Assembly: GCF_013100865.1 (NCBI RefSeq)
Contig: NC_048306.1
Location: forward strand, 55,947,686 to 56,011,685
From: Trachemys scripta elegans
Lineage: Eukaryota > Chordata > Testudines > Emydidae
Reading direction: 5' to 3'
DNA length: 64,000 nucleotides
In this document: positions 22,325-33,974 of the stretch, one piece after another
Layout of the letters: every line of letters begins with the position of its first letter
Numbering within the stretch: the stretch's first letter is position 1
Program-made: the position numbers and the translations under genes
The notes under the pieces: model-generated
What the model was told of the DNA's origin: nothing
Seen by the model: the letters and a program-made list of their open reading frames with translations, nothing else
Database searches by the model: none

Positions 22325-25306
22325 TAATGTAGACTCTATATGGGTCCCTACACAGATGACTTGTTGAAGTAGCAATAGATATGGGCAACTGCATGGACGG
22401 TAACCTAATTGGCAAGCTAGCTCTAGTACAGTTCTCCCAGGTTGCTGACCTGGGGTCACAGCAGGTTTAACATATTCAGCCCTTTACTTTCCTTTCCAGC
22501 CATTTCTTCTCGCCCTACAGGGTGTCCTCCTGGAGCTCTAAGGATAGGCTTTCCATCATGCCTTGCTTGATCTGCTGTTGAGAGAGTGAAGGTGCACACC
22601 CTTTCCCCATGGGCTCAGATTGCATGAGGAACCTTTGGCTTCCCATTCAGCCCTTCCCAAAGTCACTGGGCAGGTTTATTCCCTCTTCTCTTCCTCACTT
22701 CCAGCAGGTGAGCAGAAAGGATCACCTCTGGGATTTCTCTCCTTCCTGCCAGTTGTCAGAGCCCTTCCTTCCCTGGCATGCTCTTCCCTGCCTCTCTCCA
22801 TTCTCACTCTGCATTGTGTGGTTCCCTCTCCAACTCTGCTCCTTCTCTGCACCTCCCTTGAGTCCTTCCCTTTATCTCTTTCTCAGCTCTGTTACTCTGA
22901 CTCCTCTGATCCTCTTAGAATAGTTTCCCTGCCCCTTTTCTGTGGTTGTTTCTCCTGCTGCCTGCGCGCGTGCGCACACACCCCCTCTCCGTGTGCAAGC
23001 AGCAACCTGAAATTAATGTGCTATCCAATCTCTGCATGTCAGGTCTTAGCCATGTCTGTCAAGCATCACTCATCTGTGTGACACTCTGGCATTTTTCCTG
23101 AGTCGTCATCTCCCACACACTGGTTAGAATGTCACACACAAGCTGAACTGGTGACTTTCTGGGATAATCCATGCTGCAGGGGCAGGCACATCAAGTCACG
23201 CTGCAGGGGCCTTGTGTGTGGGAGGCCTCCAGCTACCACCTCTCTATCTACCGTGCAATCCAGCCATCTCCGACTGGCTTTCATGGCTCTTCCAGCTGCC
23301 TGCATCAGCCATTCCCTCCCCTGTTTAGTGCCCTCCTCACCCTCCCCATCAGTGACTGCCCATCCCCTTCCTCCCCTCACAAACTGCTGGGACCTGCCTT
23401 CATTCTGCATCTCTTCCACTGCTGAGTTCTTCCCTCATACCTGACTTACCTCCCACTCCCAACTCCAGCCAAGGAGTGCCCTGTCCCATTGAGCCACAGA
23501 CAGACAGCTGGAGGAGATGGTGGCAAATTCCACACAAACAGGTCGAGTTCCACTTAACTCACCCAGGATACTTGCCACTGGAAGAGCTACATGGAATGTG
23601 GCAGCTCTGCTTGGAGACTAACTACCGGGTAGTTATATTTTGGATCTTCAAAGTTCTGTACTGAGCTCAAAATGGTATGGTTTAACTTTGTCTTGCATAA
23701 AAGCTACAGATACTGGGAGAGGCGAGAAATTTAAATGTCCTGGCTTCTATGGATTTGAAATCTGCACTATAGTTTACCATTAATCTAAAACCTTGCATTT
23801 AATTACACTGAAGTTTCTCTGGGAAAAACCACTGACAAAAAACAAAAAAGGAGAGGTGCTGATGTGCTGATTGGAAAGTGTGATCACTTCTATCTGTAGG
23901 TCAGTGTTTGAATGTGTGACCTAATGAGCTCAGGTAATATTGTGAAGTGCATTGATTGGGAACTTAGAAGCTCAGAAGGGGCCACATGTTCAATTATGGT
24001 AACTGAAATAATGCTGAGATTGGCGTTTTCCACTGAGGTATAAGTGACTGAAAATAGGAGCTCAGTATGCTAGTGCTTCTCTGCCAAAGCATACTGTAAT
24101 CAGCACAATGCTAGCTGTGATAAGCAAGGGTTGCCTTTGCCCTAAGTGCTTATTTGTGGTGTATAGCTTTCAGATGCCCAACATCCCCATTTTCAGGTAC
24201 AGCAACTCTGTTAATCACCCTGGAGTAGCAGAGTTTGCAGGGGGGTGGGAGCAGTCACAACGCATGTTACTCTCTCATCACGCTGATCCTGCAATGTGTG
24301 TGTGGGCAGCTCGCTGCAGGACTGAAGCCGTGGTTGAAAATCTATTCCAATTACTGTTCAATGGCAGGGTTTTTAAACTCCAGTCTCCTCTTCTGCTTCC
24401 CCAATTTAGGGTGCAAATGTCACGTAGATGTAAATATTGGCTATGTGGACACATCTATAATTACCTGGGCCTGCAAACCTGTGGGTGCAATAAGAGACTG
24501 GATTGAGGCGAGTCTGGAAACCAGACCCCGGGCATCTGAAACAATCAGCCCACTGTTAGTGGTGTTGAATCATTTGCCCAGTCTGAGCTTGTTGGATCTT
24601 GAAGTAAAAATCACAGATTCAGACAGAAAATGGTATCCAAGGAGACTTCGACACAGTGGAATTCAAGACTACTGAGCAGCGCGAGGGCTGCCATCAGAAT
24701 TGGGGCCAGCCATAGAAGAGAGTTTGACACTCATGAACAGAACTGGGGCTCCTGCCTTTATCTTTACATACCCCAGGGACTGTGCACAGCTAGGGGGATA
24801 AGTTACAGGCAGAATGCTAGATTTTTCAAGTGGTTTGAATCCTAGTGATCCACATCAAGCTGCTCTTGTATAAATGTACTGCATGTGTACTGCTAATTTC
24901 AATTACCATCTGGATATGTGTGCTGAGAGATTTGCAAACCAGACATATAATTTCCTTTTAAATCTTAATTGAGTCTTGACCTACCTAGAAATCAGTGTGT
25001 TACACATGGATGCCGTAAATACACTTGTACAGGAAGGAAACTCATCTAGTTTTATATCCGATCCCCCCAGAAAGCTCTGTCTTGTGTTGAGAAGTTATAT
25101 CAGGAGGAGGAGGAAGAGTTGTGCACTGGGTGAACTCAGCTCAGCTTGTATAGCAGGGTATCCCCATAGATAGGAATTCAATAAGACCAGCTGGTGAGGA
25201 GATAGATGCCAGACCGGTGATCGTGGCAGATTGGACACTTCACTTTTGAGGGTTCAGGGGAATAGCAATGCAGGTTGCTAATGGGATGACAGTGTTTCAT
25301 ACTCAC
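22325..25306 (-). other. NGEF: NGEF intron, largely unclassified
   Basis: A pyrimidine-rich tract lies at about 22640-23440 and a short alternating GC/CA run near 22968-22985. No exon, known transposon or clear palindrome was recognised in this stretch. Confidence 0.5.
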
Positions 25307-25462
25307 TGGGATGATGCTTTGAGCATGTAGCTGACCTCCCGATCATCCGTGTTCTCCAGAAGCCTCAGGATGAAGACATTGGCCAAACTCTGTCCCTGAT
25401 CTTCTAACTCCTCTACCCGGAGAAGCCCTCGCGGTGCTGAGTCAAACACCTGGTACTTGTCG
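25307..25462 (-). CDS. NGEF: NGEF exon: PH domain, middle
   Basis: The acceptor cttacctctcag is followed by C completing a glycine, then DKYQVFDSAPRGLLRVEE, LEDQGQSLANVFILRLLE and NTDDREVSYMLKASSQ, with donor gtgagt. These are the central to late beta strands of the PH domain (for example VFILRLL and SYMLKASSQ), which in Dbl-family GEFs packs against the catalytic DH domain and contacts membranes or the bound GTPase. Visible-fragment residues are 398-448, plus split codons. The 156-bp length is in phase with both neighbours. Confidence 0.97.
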
Positions 25463-25609
25463 CTGAGAGGTAAGCAAAGGGGTCAGGAAAGCTCATCAGT
25501 CAGTCTGGAAGCACTTTGGCTTTAACAATATCGAATTCTGAGAAAGGCATGATACAGAGAGCAAATTCCTGGTGGTGAGGGGAAGAGACACTACCTAGAT
25601 AGAATGAGG

Positions 25610-25850
25610 ATGGATGGTCTGAGGGCTAAAGCATAAGACTGAAAATCAAGGGACCTAGATTCTACTCCTGGCTCTGCCACAAACTTTGTATGACCGTGAG
25701 AAAGACACCTAATCTGTGTCCCAGTTCCCATCTGTAAAATGTAAATAACGTTTTCTCCCAGGAGAGCTAAGATGAGAGGTTTATATCACTAACGTTTGTA
25801 AAATGCTTCTGTGTTCTTGGCTGGAAAATGCTATGCAAGTAAAGTAGTAC
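25610..25850 (+). mobile_element. tRNA-derived turtle SINE
   Basis: This is a near-complete copy. The A-box-like region is 'ctgagggctaaagcataaga' and the B-box-like region is 'tagattctactcctggctct'. The body follows with 'tgtgtcccagttcccatctg...aatgtaaata...aaaatgctatgcaagtaa'. Confidence 0.8.
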
Positions 25851-26596
25851 TGGGCACCTGGCTGAAACTGACAAAGTGCATATTAGAAATGCTTTACTGG
25901 ATAGACAGACTCCTTACCAGTTAAGTCTTCTTAATGTCAAACTTTTTGTTCTCTGGCATCTATTTTGTGTTATAATATTTCTCTTATCATAAACGCTATA
26001 CTCCTAGCTGAGGCAGCTTTCTCTCCCTAGATGGTGTGTACTGTACTAGATACAGTCCCTTGCCTCACGCATTGGTTTACACACCTCCCTGCTGATCAGA
26101 CACTCCCAGCCCATCAGACAGAACTTATTTTACTAGAGGTTTAACTTGCTTAAACTACGATATTCTTCAGTCTGGTAATCAGCCAGGAGTTACTTTATAG
26201 TAGCAAGCCAAACATCCTGGCGTCAGATCTTTAGCTGCTATAGCTCAGTGCAGCACCACTCAAGTCAATGGAGCTCTGCTGATTTACATCAGCAGAGATC
26301 TGGCCTGAAATTTTAAGTAACACAAAGGTCAAACTGTGTATGGGCATGCAGCCCGTCAACAGCCACAGTTCACAGAAGAGGCAGTGTAAATATTCAGACA
26401 AAGGAGAAATCTTCAGATAGCCCCCCTGGAAATGGTGCCTGTGATACAGGACTCTGTACTGTCATATTTCAGACATAATCTGGTCAATTACAGGACAAGA
26501 ATCCATGCACAACTTAAGCAAGAGCGGGTTGGATGAACCGAGGGGGGAGGAGTGCTTATAACACACATCCAGGTGTTGGCCACATCCCAAACTCAC

Positions 26597-26760
26597 CCAG
26601 GAATCTGCCTGCAGAGTACCAGCAGGTCATTGAAAAGGAACAAGTAGATTTCTCTAAAGAGTTTCTTGGTGCGGAGCGTGCGTGATGTCTTTGGGCCATT
26701 CATTTGCTGCAGTTCCCCTTGCTTTAACAGCCAACGGGAGTGAGAGATGATGGGCACAGA
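26597..26760 (-). CDS. NGEF: NGEF exon: PH domain, N-terminal half
   Basis: The acceptor ttccatgtag precedes TCTGTGCCC. The frame reads SVPIISHSRWLLKQGELQ, then KTSRTLRTKKLFREIYLFL and FNDLLVLCRQIPG, with donor gtgagt after GG. It contains the first PH strand (RWLLKQGEL) and the canonical YLFLFNDLLV strand typical of Dbl-family PH domains. Visible-fragment residues are 343-396, plus a split glycine completed at 25462. A CR1-like remnant begins only about 50 bases upstream of the acceptor. Confidence 0.98.
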
Positions 26761-26806
26761 CTACATGGAAGAGAGAGACAGCAAAGATCAGAAGAGCAGG
26801 ATCTGC

Positions 26807-26940
26807 GAACAACCTATCTGGTTTTAAGATGCATCTTGATAAGTTTATGAACGGGATTACATGATGGGGTTGGCTACGATAGCAGGGCCCTGGACTCAAC
26901 AACTCAGGAGGTCCCTTTCATCCTATGTAACCCTTACAGG
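26807..26940 (+). mobile_element. CR1/L3-like LINE remnant
   Basis: Text such as 'ttaagatgcatcttgataag', 'tttatgaacgggattacatg' and 'aggaggtccctttcatccta' resembles the 3' end of an older CR1-group LINE. It is short and truncated. Confidence 0.55.
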
Positions 26941-28195
26941 ATAAGTAACATATGCTCCTTACTTCACTCTTACAACACTAGAAATGCAGATAAACCTCAG
27001 AGTAGTGAGGAGGTGGAACAAGACCTATGCTGTGAGGAGAGGTATACATGGCTCTGATAACAGGGGATGCAGCCTTAGTACTTAAAGTGCTGGCAACCAG
27101 GCAGTGTGGAGAGAGCGAGGAAACAGCTACCAGGGAATGCAGAGATAAAGTGGGGGGATGGGGAAGTGGGGACTGCAGGAGTCAGAGGGGGGAGGAGGCA
27201 CAGGAACCAGGGGGCAGCAGTGTGGGATAAGAGCCTGAGGATTGAGCAGGGGGAGTGGGTGGGGGTGGATAGAAGCAGATGGGGAGGGGAGCAGGAACTG
27301 GGGTGGAATAGATAGGAGCAAAGGGTGATAGGCTATGGGCACGGGGGCAGTAGGGTCTAACCACTAGAGTATACTGCCCAACAGAACCTGGAATTAAGCC
27401 CATGAGTCCTGAGTCTCTACATTTCTTTGGAGTCAGCAAATAGCTGTGAAACCTACTGGCAAAGTATCTCCTTCCCCTACTCCCCCCGTGACCATCCAAA
27501 TAGAGAATAACTGCTGATGACTACTTCCAGCTATCCCATTAGTTCAAGCAATAAAGGTCTGTGCTGTGCATGTGAAAGTCCAGACCCTGCTGATGTCCCA
27601 AGTTGGGGATCAACATGGTTTCATGGGATGGAATTTTTTTTTGGTATTTTTTTTTTAAAAAGATTTAAGACATTACATCCAAAAAAATTAAATTAAAAGA
27701 CACTATGGTTACAAAGTGAAGCATTAAATAGTCAAGAAATGCCAGAATTAAGGTTGCCTGTGCAACTTCGATTCAGTCCCCTTATGTGTATGCATTATGA
27801 TATGGTCTTTAATTACATGATCACATACTACTTTCTGCACAGGACCCCTGCCTCAGTCAGTGCACAGGATCGACCAGCCTTAGGGTTGTGTACCAAATGA
27901 GGCTGTTGTCTGCAGGACCCCTGCCTCACTTGTTGCAGAACTTGGAAAGTGTGTAGTGGATGAGGCAGGGGACAACAGGAAGAGAGTGGATGGTGTCATG
28001 GTTAAGACACTGGAATGCTGCACTAGAGAACTGGATTCTATCCCTGCCTCTGCCACAGAGCCATTATGTGATACTGGGCAAGTCACAAACCATAATGTTC
28101 ACAATTGGTCACTATGTTCCTCATATTCTGGGTATCTGCAATACCTAGATGCTATCTGTTCTATCTCTGCAGGGGTTACCAGTCTGTACTTATAC
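26941..28195 (-). other. NGEF: NGEF intron with G-rich tract and SINE
   Basis: Bases 27120-27350 are strongly G-rich on the + strand and give overlapping open frames without similarity to known proteins. A- and T-rich runs occur at about 27625-27700. A SINE copy lies at 27985-28145. Confidence 0.5.
27985..28145 (+). mobile_element. tRNA-derived turtle SINE, partial
   Basis: A-box-like 'gtcatggttaagacactgg' and B-box-like 'ggattctatccctgcctctg' are followed by 'atgtgatactgggcaagtca'. It ends about 50 bases from the NGEF exon at 28196. Confidence 0.7.
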
Positions 28196-28285
28196 CTTGA
28201 TCTTAAACTCTAATTTCTTCTGGATGCTAATCATCTGCTCTGTTCGGCTCATCTTCCTGACACCTTCGTTACATGCCTTCACCAC
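28196..28285 (-). CDS. NGEF: NGEF exon: C-terminal helix of DH domain
   Basis: Acceptor ttcccag and donor gtata bound 90 bp in phase 0. The frame reads VVKACNEGVRKMSRTEQM, then ISIQKKLEFKIK. This is the end of the long last DH helix leading into the DH-PH linker, a segment almost invariant in ephexin family members. Visible-fragment residues are 313-342. Confidence 0.97.
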
Positions 28286-28563
28286 CTGGGAAAAGAGAAC
28301 AATCCAAAGGTCTGATTCCAAACTGAGGTCTACTCCATGCTGCAGTGCTCTCCTCCCATGGGTTACTTAGCAAGTGTTGGTGTACAACATGATCTTTCTA
28401 TATAGGTGAGCACCATAGTGTAGGCATTATAATAATGGAGAAAAGGAGATATTAACTGGCAAACTCATTAGCAGGGTTTTTTTTTTAATTTCAGAAAACT
28501 TTCATGTAGAACAACAACAAATTTTTTACATATTACAAAAGTGAAAAAGTAATATTAAAGACC

Positions 28564-28626
28564 CAATCCAGCTTTCATAGTGAAAGTTTTTCCATTGAGT
28601 TCAATGGGAGTTGGATTGGGCCTTAA
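28564..28626. repeat. Short palindromic hairpin repeat
   Basis: CCCAATCCA near the left end pairs with TGGATTGGG near the right end, and CCATTGA pairs with TCAATGG around the loop. It is the same structural type as 4589-4644. Confidence 0.6.
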
Positions 28627-29971
28627 AAGAATACCAATGACTATGATAAAATTCCTCCTCTATATAGGTTTCCCTAAATGCATAATGCTGAGAAGTGCAG
28701 TTAACATAGAGTTTTGTAGAAATCTCTGTTCTTAGTTGAATGTCCATTGGTTGTGGGAATTAGACAACCAATGATGCATACATAGAAAAGGATCATCCTG
28801 TATGCAGATTCTATAGCAATACATGACACGAAGAGAATTTTTGGTGTAAACTGATTGTAACTGAACTAACTAATAAATACTGATCCAACTTTGGTGCTGT
28901 CAAGTTAGTTCTTTTCACCATCACTAAAAAATCACTTAAAAATTAACAAAAAGGATATAATATTAGGAAGGATTTATATTTAGGGGTCATATGGCACTTA
29001 TCTAAACTATATTCAGATATTGACTCCATTGTTATGCCAATATTCTGGTCTCTAGCAGGTACAACAGCTACAATCAAACTATATTTCCCCAAATCCTACA
29101 GTGCTACAAATCACCTCTCTTTTTCCTGTACATTCAATCCAGAAAGTATACATGCAGTACCATCTTCATATGGAGGAGAAGGAAGGCAAGTATTAATTTC
29201 AATAAGATTTGTCAACCCTCTGTCAAGAAATAGCAGATGTTGGGGAGGGGGCTGAAACTCCCCACTGGAAGAGAAATTAGTAATGCAGAAGTCTGTATAT
29301 TCTTAGAGCAACTTGTTTGTTTACATTAGGGATCTCAGCCCAAACACCAATACCCAGTTCACAGGGAGCAAGTCTACCTCAAGAACAGAGAGATTAAGGT
29401 GGAGAGCAAACTCTCTTGTAGCTTGTCACAGCCCCCCATAGAAAATTCATCAGAAAATCAACAACTAAAAACTTGCTCACATGCTAAGAAAAATAACTTG
29501 TAAGATTATATATAACAACGCCACATGGTGAACTCTGTCATAACAATATATACCTAATTATAGATAAATGGAGGGTTAGCCTTACACCCCAACTTAAAAA
29601 TGTACAAGTGGGCCACTGTGCTACAGGGATCTATAAAATGGACCAAGTCCGACAGTCATTGACAGACAGGTACAGCAACGATCATCTGTTTTCATGATAA
29701 ATTTAGCCATCCTTGTGGCCAACTACAGTAGCAGGCCTCCTCAGACTTCTGAGTAACAGCTTCAAGGTGTGATCTGAAACCTACTGGCCATCACACTCAT
29801 TGGAAGGCAGCATGCAAAAATATAGCCATATGAAGTATTCCAAAACATCAGTCTCAGCTTTAGAGATCTTTGCCTCCGATTTATCTTGAATGATCTTTAG
29901 CCAGTCTGCTTCCTGGACCATTCCAGGCCAAATCTGAAAGCCTTATACAGGTTTTTCTTGTTGGTTGTTAC
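28627..29971 (-). other. NGEF: NGEF intron, AT-rich, nothing recognised
   Basis: No exon, SINE, LINE or inverted-repeat element was identified in this stretch. Confidence 0.45.
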
Positions 29972-31620
29972 CAGGGCTGTCAAGCAATTAAAATTTTTTA
30001 TCACAATTAATCGCATGATTAAAAAAATTAACTGCACGAATTGCACTGGTAAACAATAATAGAATACCATTTATTTAAATATTTGTGGATGTTTTCTACA
30101 TTTTCAAATATATTGATTTCAGTTACAACACAGAATACAAAGTGTACAGTGCTCACTTTATATTTATTTTTCATTACAATTATTTGCACTGTAAAAAAAA
30201 AACCACCATTTTTCAATTCATCTAATACAAGTACTGTAGTGCAATCTTTGCCAAGAAAGTTGAAATTACAAATGTATAATATGTACAAAAAAACCTGCAT
30301 TCAAAAATAAAATAATGTAAAATCTTAGAGCCTGCAAGTCCACTCAGTCCTACTTCTTGTTCAGCCAATCGCTCCGCCAAACTAGTTTGTTTACATTTGC
30401 AGGAGATAATGCTGCCCGCTTTTTGTTTACAATATCAGCTGAAAGTGAGAATAGGCATTCTCATGGCACTGTTGTAGCCGGCATCCCAAGATATTTACGT
30501 GCCAGATGCACTAAAGATTCGTATGTCCCTTCATGCTTCAACCACCATTCCAGAAGACATGCGTCCATGCTGATGAGGGGTTCTGCTTAATAATGATCCA
30601 AAGGAGTGCGGACTGATGTATGTTCATTTTCATTATCTGAGTCAGGTGCTACCAGCAGAAGGTTGATTTTCTTTTTTGGTGGTTCGGGTTCTGTAGTTTC
30701 CACATCGGAGTGTTGCTCTTTTAAGACTTCTGAAAGCATGCTCCACACCTTGTTCCCCTCAGATTTTGGAAGGCACTTCAGATTCTTAAACCTTGGGTCG
30801 AGTGTTGTAGCTATCTTTAGAAATCTCACATTGGTACCTTCTTTGCGTTTTGTCAAATCTGCAGTGAAAGTGTTCTTAAAATGAACAACATGTGCTGGGT
30901 CATCATCTGAGACTCTTATAACATGAAATATATGGCAGAATGCATGTAAAACAGAGCAGGGGGACATACAATTCTCCCCCAAGGAGTCCAATCAAAAATG
31001 TAATTAACGCATTATTTTTTTAATGAATATTATCAGTATTGAAGCGTGTCCTCTGGAATGATGGCCGAAGCATGAAGGGGCATACGAATGTTTAGCATAT
31101 CTGGCCTGTAAATATCTTGCAATACCGGCTACAAAAGTGCCATGTGAATGCTTGTTCTCACTTTCAGGTAACACTGTAAATAAGAAGAGGGCAGCACTAT
31201 CTCCTGTAAATGTAAACAAGCTTGTTTGTCTTAGCGATTGACTGAACGAGAAGTAGGACTGAGTGGACTTGTAGGCTCTGAAGTTTTATATTATTTTGTT
31301 TTTGAGTGCAATTATGTAACAAAAAAAATCTACATTTGCAAGTTGCACTTTCACAACAAAGAGATTGCACTACAGTACTTGGATGAGGTGAATTAAAAAA
31401 CACTACTATCATTTTACAGTGCAAATATCTGTAATAAAAAAATATACACTTTGATTTCAATTACAACACAGAATAAACTATATGAAAATGTAGAAAAAAT
31501 CCAAAATATTTAATTTTCAATTGGTATTCTATTGTTTAACAGTGCGATTAAAACTGCGATTAATTGCAATTAATTTTTTTGGGTTAATCGCATGAGTTAA
31601 CTGATTAATCGACAGCCCTA
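29972..31620 (-). mobile_element. hAT-like transposon with about 600-bp inverted arms
   Basis: The left end starts CAGGGCTGTCAAGCAATTAA and the right end, reverse-complemented, starts TAGGGCTGTCGATTAATC. The 8-bp flanks GTTGTTAC and GATTTTAC match at 6/8. Beyond the short TIR, homology continues for roughly 600 bases inward from each end in inverted orientation (about 29972-30575 against about 31620-31025). Matching blocks include 'aagtccactcagtcctactt' and 'aagtactgtagtgcaatct'. The unpaired centre carries the relic ORF at 30587-30991. So this is a fold-back derivative of a hAT element rather than a simple internal-deletion copy. Confidence 0.8.
30587..30991 (-). pseudogene. hAT transposase relic
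   Basis: This 134-codon open frame lies in the unpaired core of the element at 29972-31620. It contains RFLKIATTLDPRFKNLKCL, a motif characteristic of hAT transposases and domesticated ZBED proteins (A-T-x-L-D-P-R-F-K). It lacks the BED finger, most of the catalytic core and an intact C-terminal dimerisation region. The arms encode further fragments (for example ESENKHSHGTFVAGIARYL near 31150 on -) that are not in one frame with it. It is inactive as it stands. Confidence 0.7.
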
Positions 31621-32493
31621 GATTTTACAAATCTGACACTGCACCATCAACTGGAAAGCTGACATTTTAGTACAGCTTCAAATTTAAAACATTATATTTT
31701 ATTTAAATCACAATCCAGGATTCATTAAGTACCACAGACTCCTACTAATAAAGAAGGGAGTGGCACCTGTCAAATGTCTCAAATACCCTGGAAAATTCTA
31801 TCCCCAACAAACAGAGCTGCAGAAAGTTTCAGGATGTCTAAACATTTAGCACAGAGGTCCTCACATATACTGCCCCATATAGACAGAGTAAGAGGACCCT
31901 CACCCACCATCAGAATATCCCAGGTGGAAGACATCACTAGGCCTTCCCCATAATGTGTACTCTGGCAGGTAGTGTGCTGGAAATAACTAAAATAATTGAA
32001 TTTCCCCTCTCTATCACACTTCCCTATAGGCCTCTTGGGAACAGAAATACACACACAATCTTAAGCACTCATAAAAAGCACCTCATTAAAGAAACTACTA
32101 TTCTAGGTCAGAAAAGTAAGTGGCACCACAGGATAAAATCCAACCCCATACAGTCCACTACTGGCTGCAGCTAAATAAATATATCTCCCCATAGACAATT
32201 TGTATTCTCTGAAACGTGCGGGCAACTCTTCTCTCTAAAATCTCCTACAGAGCAAATATACAGTCTGTTAATAAGAGCAATTCCTCTGTCTATTATTTGC
32301 TATCATGGTCTGCCCTCAGGGGAGAATAAGGGGTAATAATTATTCTGAAACACAGTGAGGCAAATGTATCTCTGATGTAACTCCTCTAAGGTCAGTGGAA
32401 TTGCACCAGGAATGCATATGGCCCAGTACCTTTTTAAAGACACTGAGGATGCTGGCTAATTCTCAGTCTTCTGAAATTTGCCATCAGACTTAC
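31621..32493 (-). other. NGEF: NGEF intron, nothing recognised
   Basis: AT-rich intron sequence between the hAT element and the next exon. No repeat or exon was identified. Confidence 0.45.
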
Positions 32494-32568
32494 TGTTTCC
32501 AGCTCTTTGTGTGCTTCAAGGGCAGTGGTTTCCTTCTCGGATTTCTCTTCCACTTTTTTAAGAATATT
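32494..32568 (-). CDS. NGEF: NGEF exon: DH domain, helix after CR3
   Basis: The acceptor cttcctgtgcag precedes AATATTCTT, and the 75-bp exon in phase 0 reads NILKKVEEKSEKETTALEAH, then KELET; the donor is gtaagt. It continues the helix that begins with the conserved LILPFQRITRLKLLVQ of the preceding exon, a surface that contacts Rho GTPase switch regions in DH domains. Visible-fragment residues are 288-312. Confidence 0.97.
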
Positions 32569-33844
32569 CTGCACAGGAAGCAAAGGTGGAGTTAATTTCT
32601 CTCCCTGCTTGATAGTACACAACATTTTTCAGACACTACCATCCTCTTGGCCAAATTTGACTATCAACAGTAATAAATATTGGATAGGTAACGGTATATG
32701 AAGTCTTTCCCCACTAGGTTGCTGAGTCAGATCTAACCCCATATTGGCAGTAACTGAAAGCTGTTTCCATCAACTGGCTATTGAATAACCTATGTAAAAT
32801 GAGTGTCATGGTCTCAGACCAGTAGCTAGTGGACAAGCGCATATTTTATTAAAAGCCACTCAACCTGGCAACAATTGGTAACGTTGTTGGTAATCTCAGT
32901 TGACAGCATGTCACTCAGATTGAACTATCCCCTCATCATTAGAAGGGAGCCCTCCAGGGCAGGGTTGAGGTACACTGGAAGGCAATGAGGGGATGACAAC
33001 CACTGTTGGACTTGTTCTGTGGATAGAGATTTCCAAGGCTGGCCACCACTACAACTCCTCTCAAGCATTATATTGTCACAAACACATTTACACACACTCA
33101 GCCCAAGACAAGGTGGTCTCTTCAGGTAAGTACTTGGGAAGCACCAGTGAAACCGTGTGAAGAGACATTTGGTGCTCATAAATAAATGCCTGACTCTTAG
33201 GGTAGAGGGATGCTGCTGTGCAGAGGTTTCAGATGTATGTGTGAGAGAGGAAGGGGACTATTGCATCACTTTTATTTTGAGAAGAGTGTCCTTGGCTATT
33301 TAGTAATTTCCTTTCGGGGCAGTTTCCTATAAAAGAAAATACTGAGTTGAGTCTTAAGTGGCTTTTCTCCATTAATCCCTTCAGCTCTTGTCCTCCCACT
33401 TCCTGTGTCCCACAGACCTGACTCTGCACCAACCCTGATTCTACATGAATCTGTCTATTCTGCACCCTAATCATACATGTGCACGCTCCTCTGACTACAT
33501 CACTCTGCCTTCCTGGCCTTTCATCCTGCAGGCTTCCGCCTCTCCTGAACCAGCATTGCCTCTCCTCATGCCTGGCTCTGCATGGCCCCACTTTCCTGAA
33601 CTACTGTCACCTCACTTCCCTACTCCCTCACTTCACTCCTCTCCCCTCCTCTAAAACCCTGATGCCACGCTGCTTCTCCTAGCTTTAATATTGACTCTAG
33701 GTAAGACATGGGGGGCAGGGGAGAAGATTATGTGTGTTTGTCTCTGTTTGTGTATGTGAGAACATGAAAATGCTAACATTCCATGACAGCTAGCTAGGGG
33801 TGTCCTGGAGGGAGCATGGGGGACTGTCAGAAGAGGAGCTGTAC
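32569..33844 (-). other. NGEF: NGEF intron, nothing recognised
   Basis: No repeats of known type were recognised. Open frames on the - strand at 33229-33591 and 33651-34073 are not supported; the second overlaps the real exon in another frame. Confidence 0.45.
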
Positions 33845-33974
33845 CTGCACCAGTAGCTTGAGCCGAGTGATCCTCTGAAATGGCAAAATCAAAAAGGATG
33901 AGAAGGGCAGGCCTTTGCACTTGGGATCCATCTCCAACTGTGATATCACCTCCCGGAAAGCTGTCTTGTCTTGG
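33845..33974 (-). CDS. NGEF: NGEF exon: DH domain with CR3 motif
   Basis: The acceptor ctattctcag is followed by C completing a leucine, then QDKTAFREVISQLEMDPK, CKGLPFSSFLILPFQRITR and LKLLVQ, with donor gtacag. LPFQRITRLKLLV is the signature conserved region 3 of DH (RhoGEF) domains, central to nucleotide-exchange activity. In ephexin-1 the DH-PH unit acts on RhoA, Rac1 and Cdc42 downstream of EphA4 in growth-cone control; that role is from family knowledge. Visible-fragment residues are 245-287. Confidence 0.98.

Noticed and set aside
21340..22415. Several proline- or glycine-rich open frames of 70-112 codons
   Set aside because: They arise from the C-rich minisatellite inside the hAT element, not from a gene.
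30587..30991. Possible domesticated hAT-derived host gene
   Set aside because: The frame covers only a fragment of the transposase, lies between inverted arms of its own transposon, and has no BED finger or complete catalytic core.
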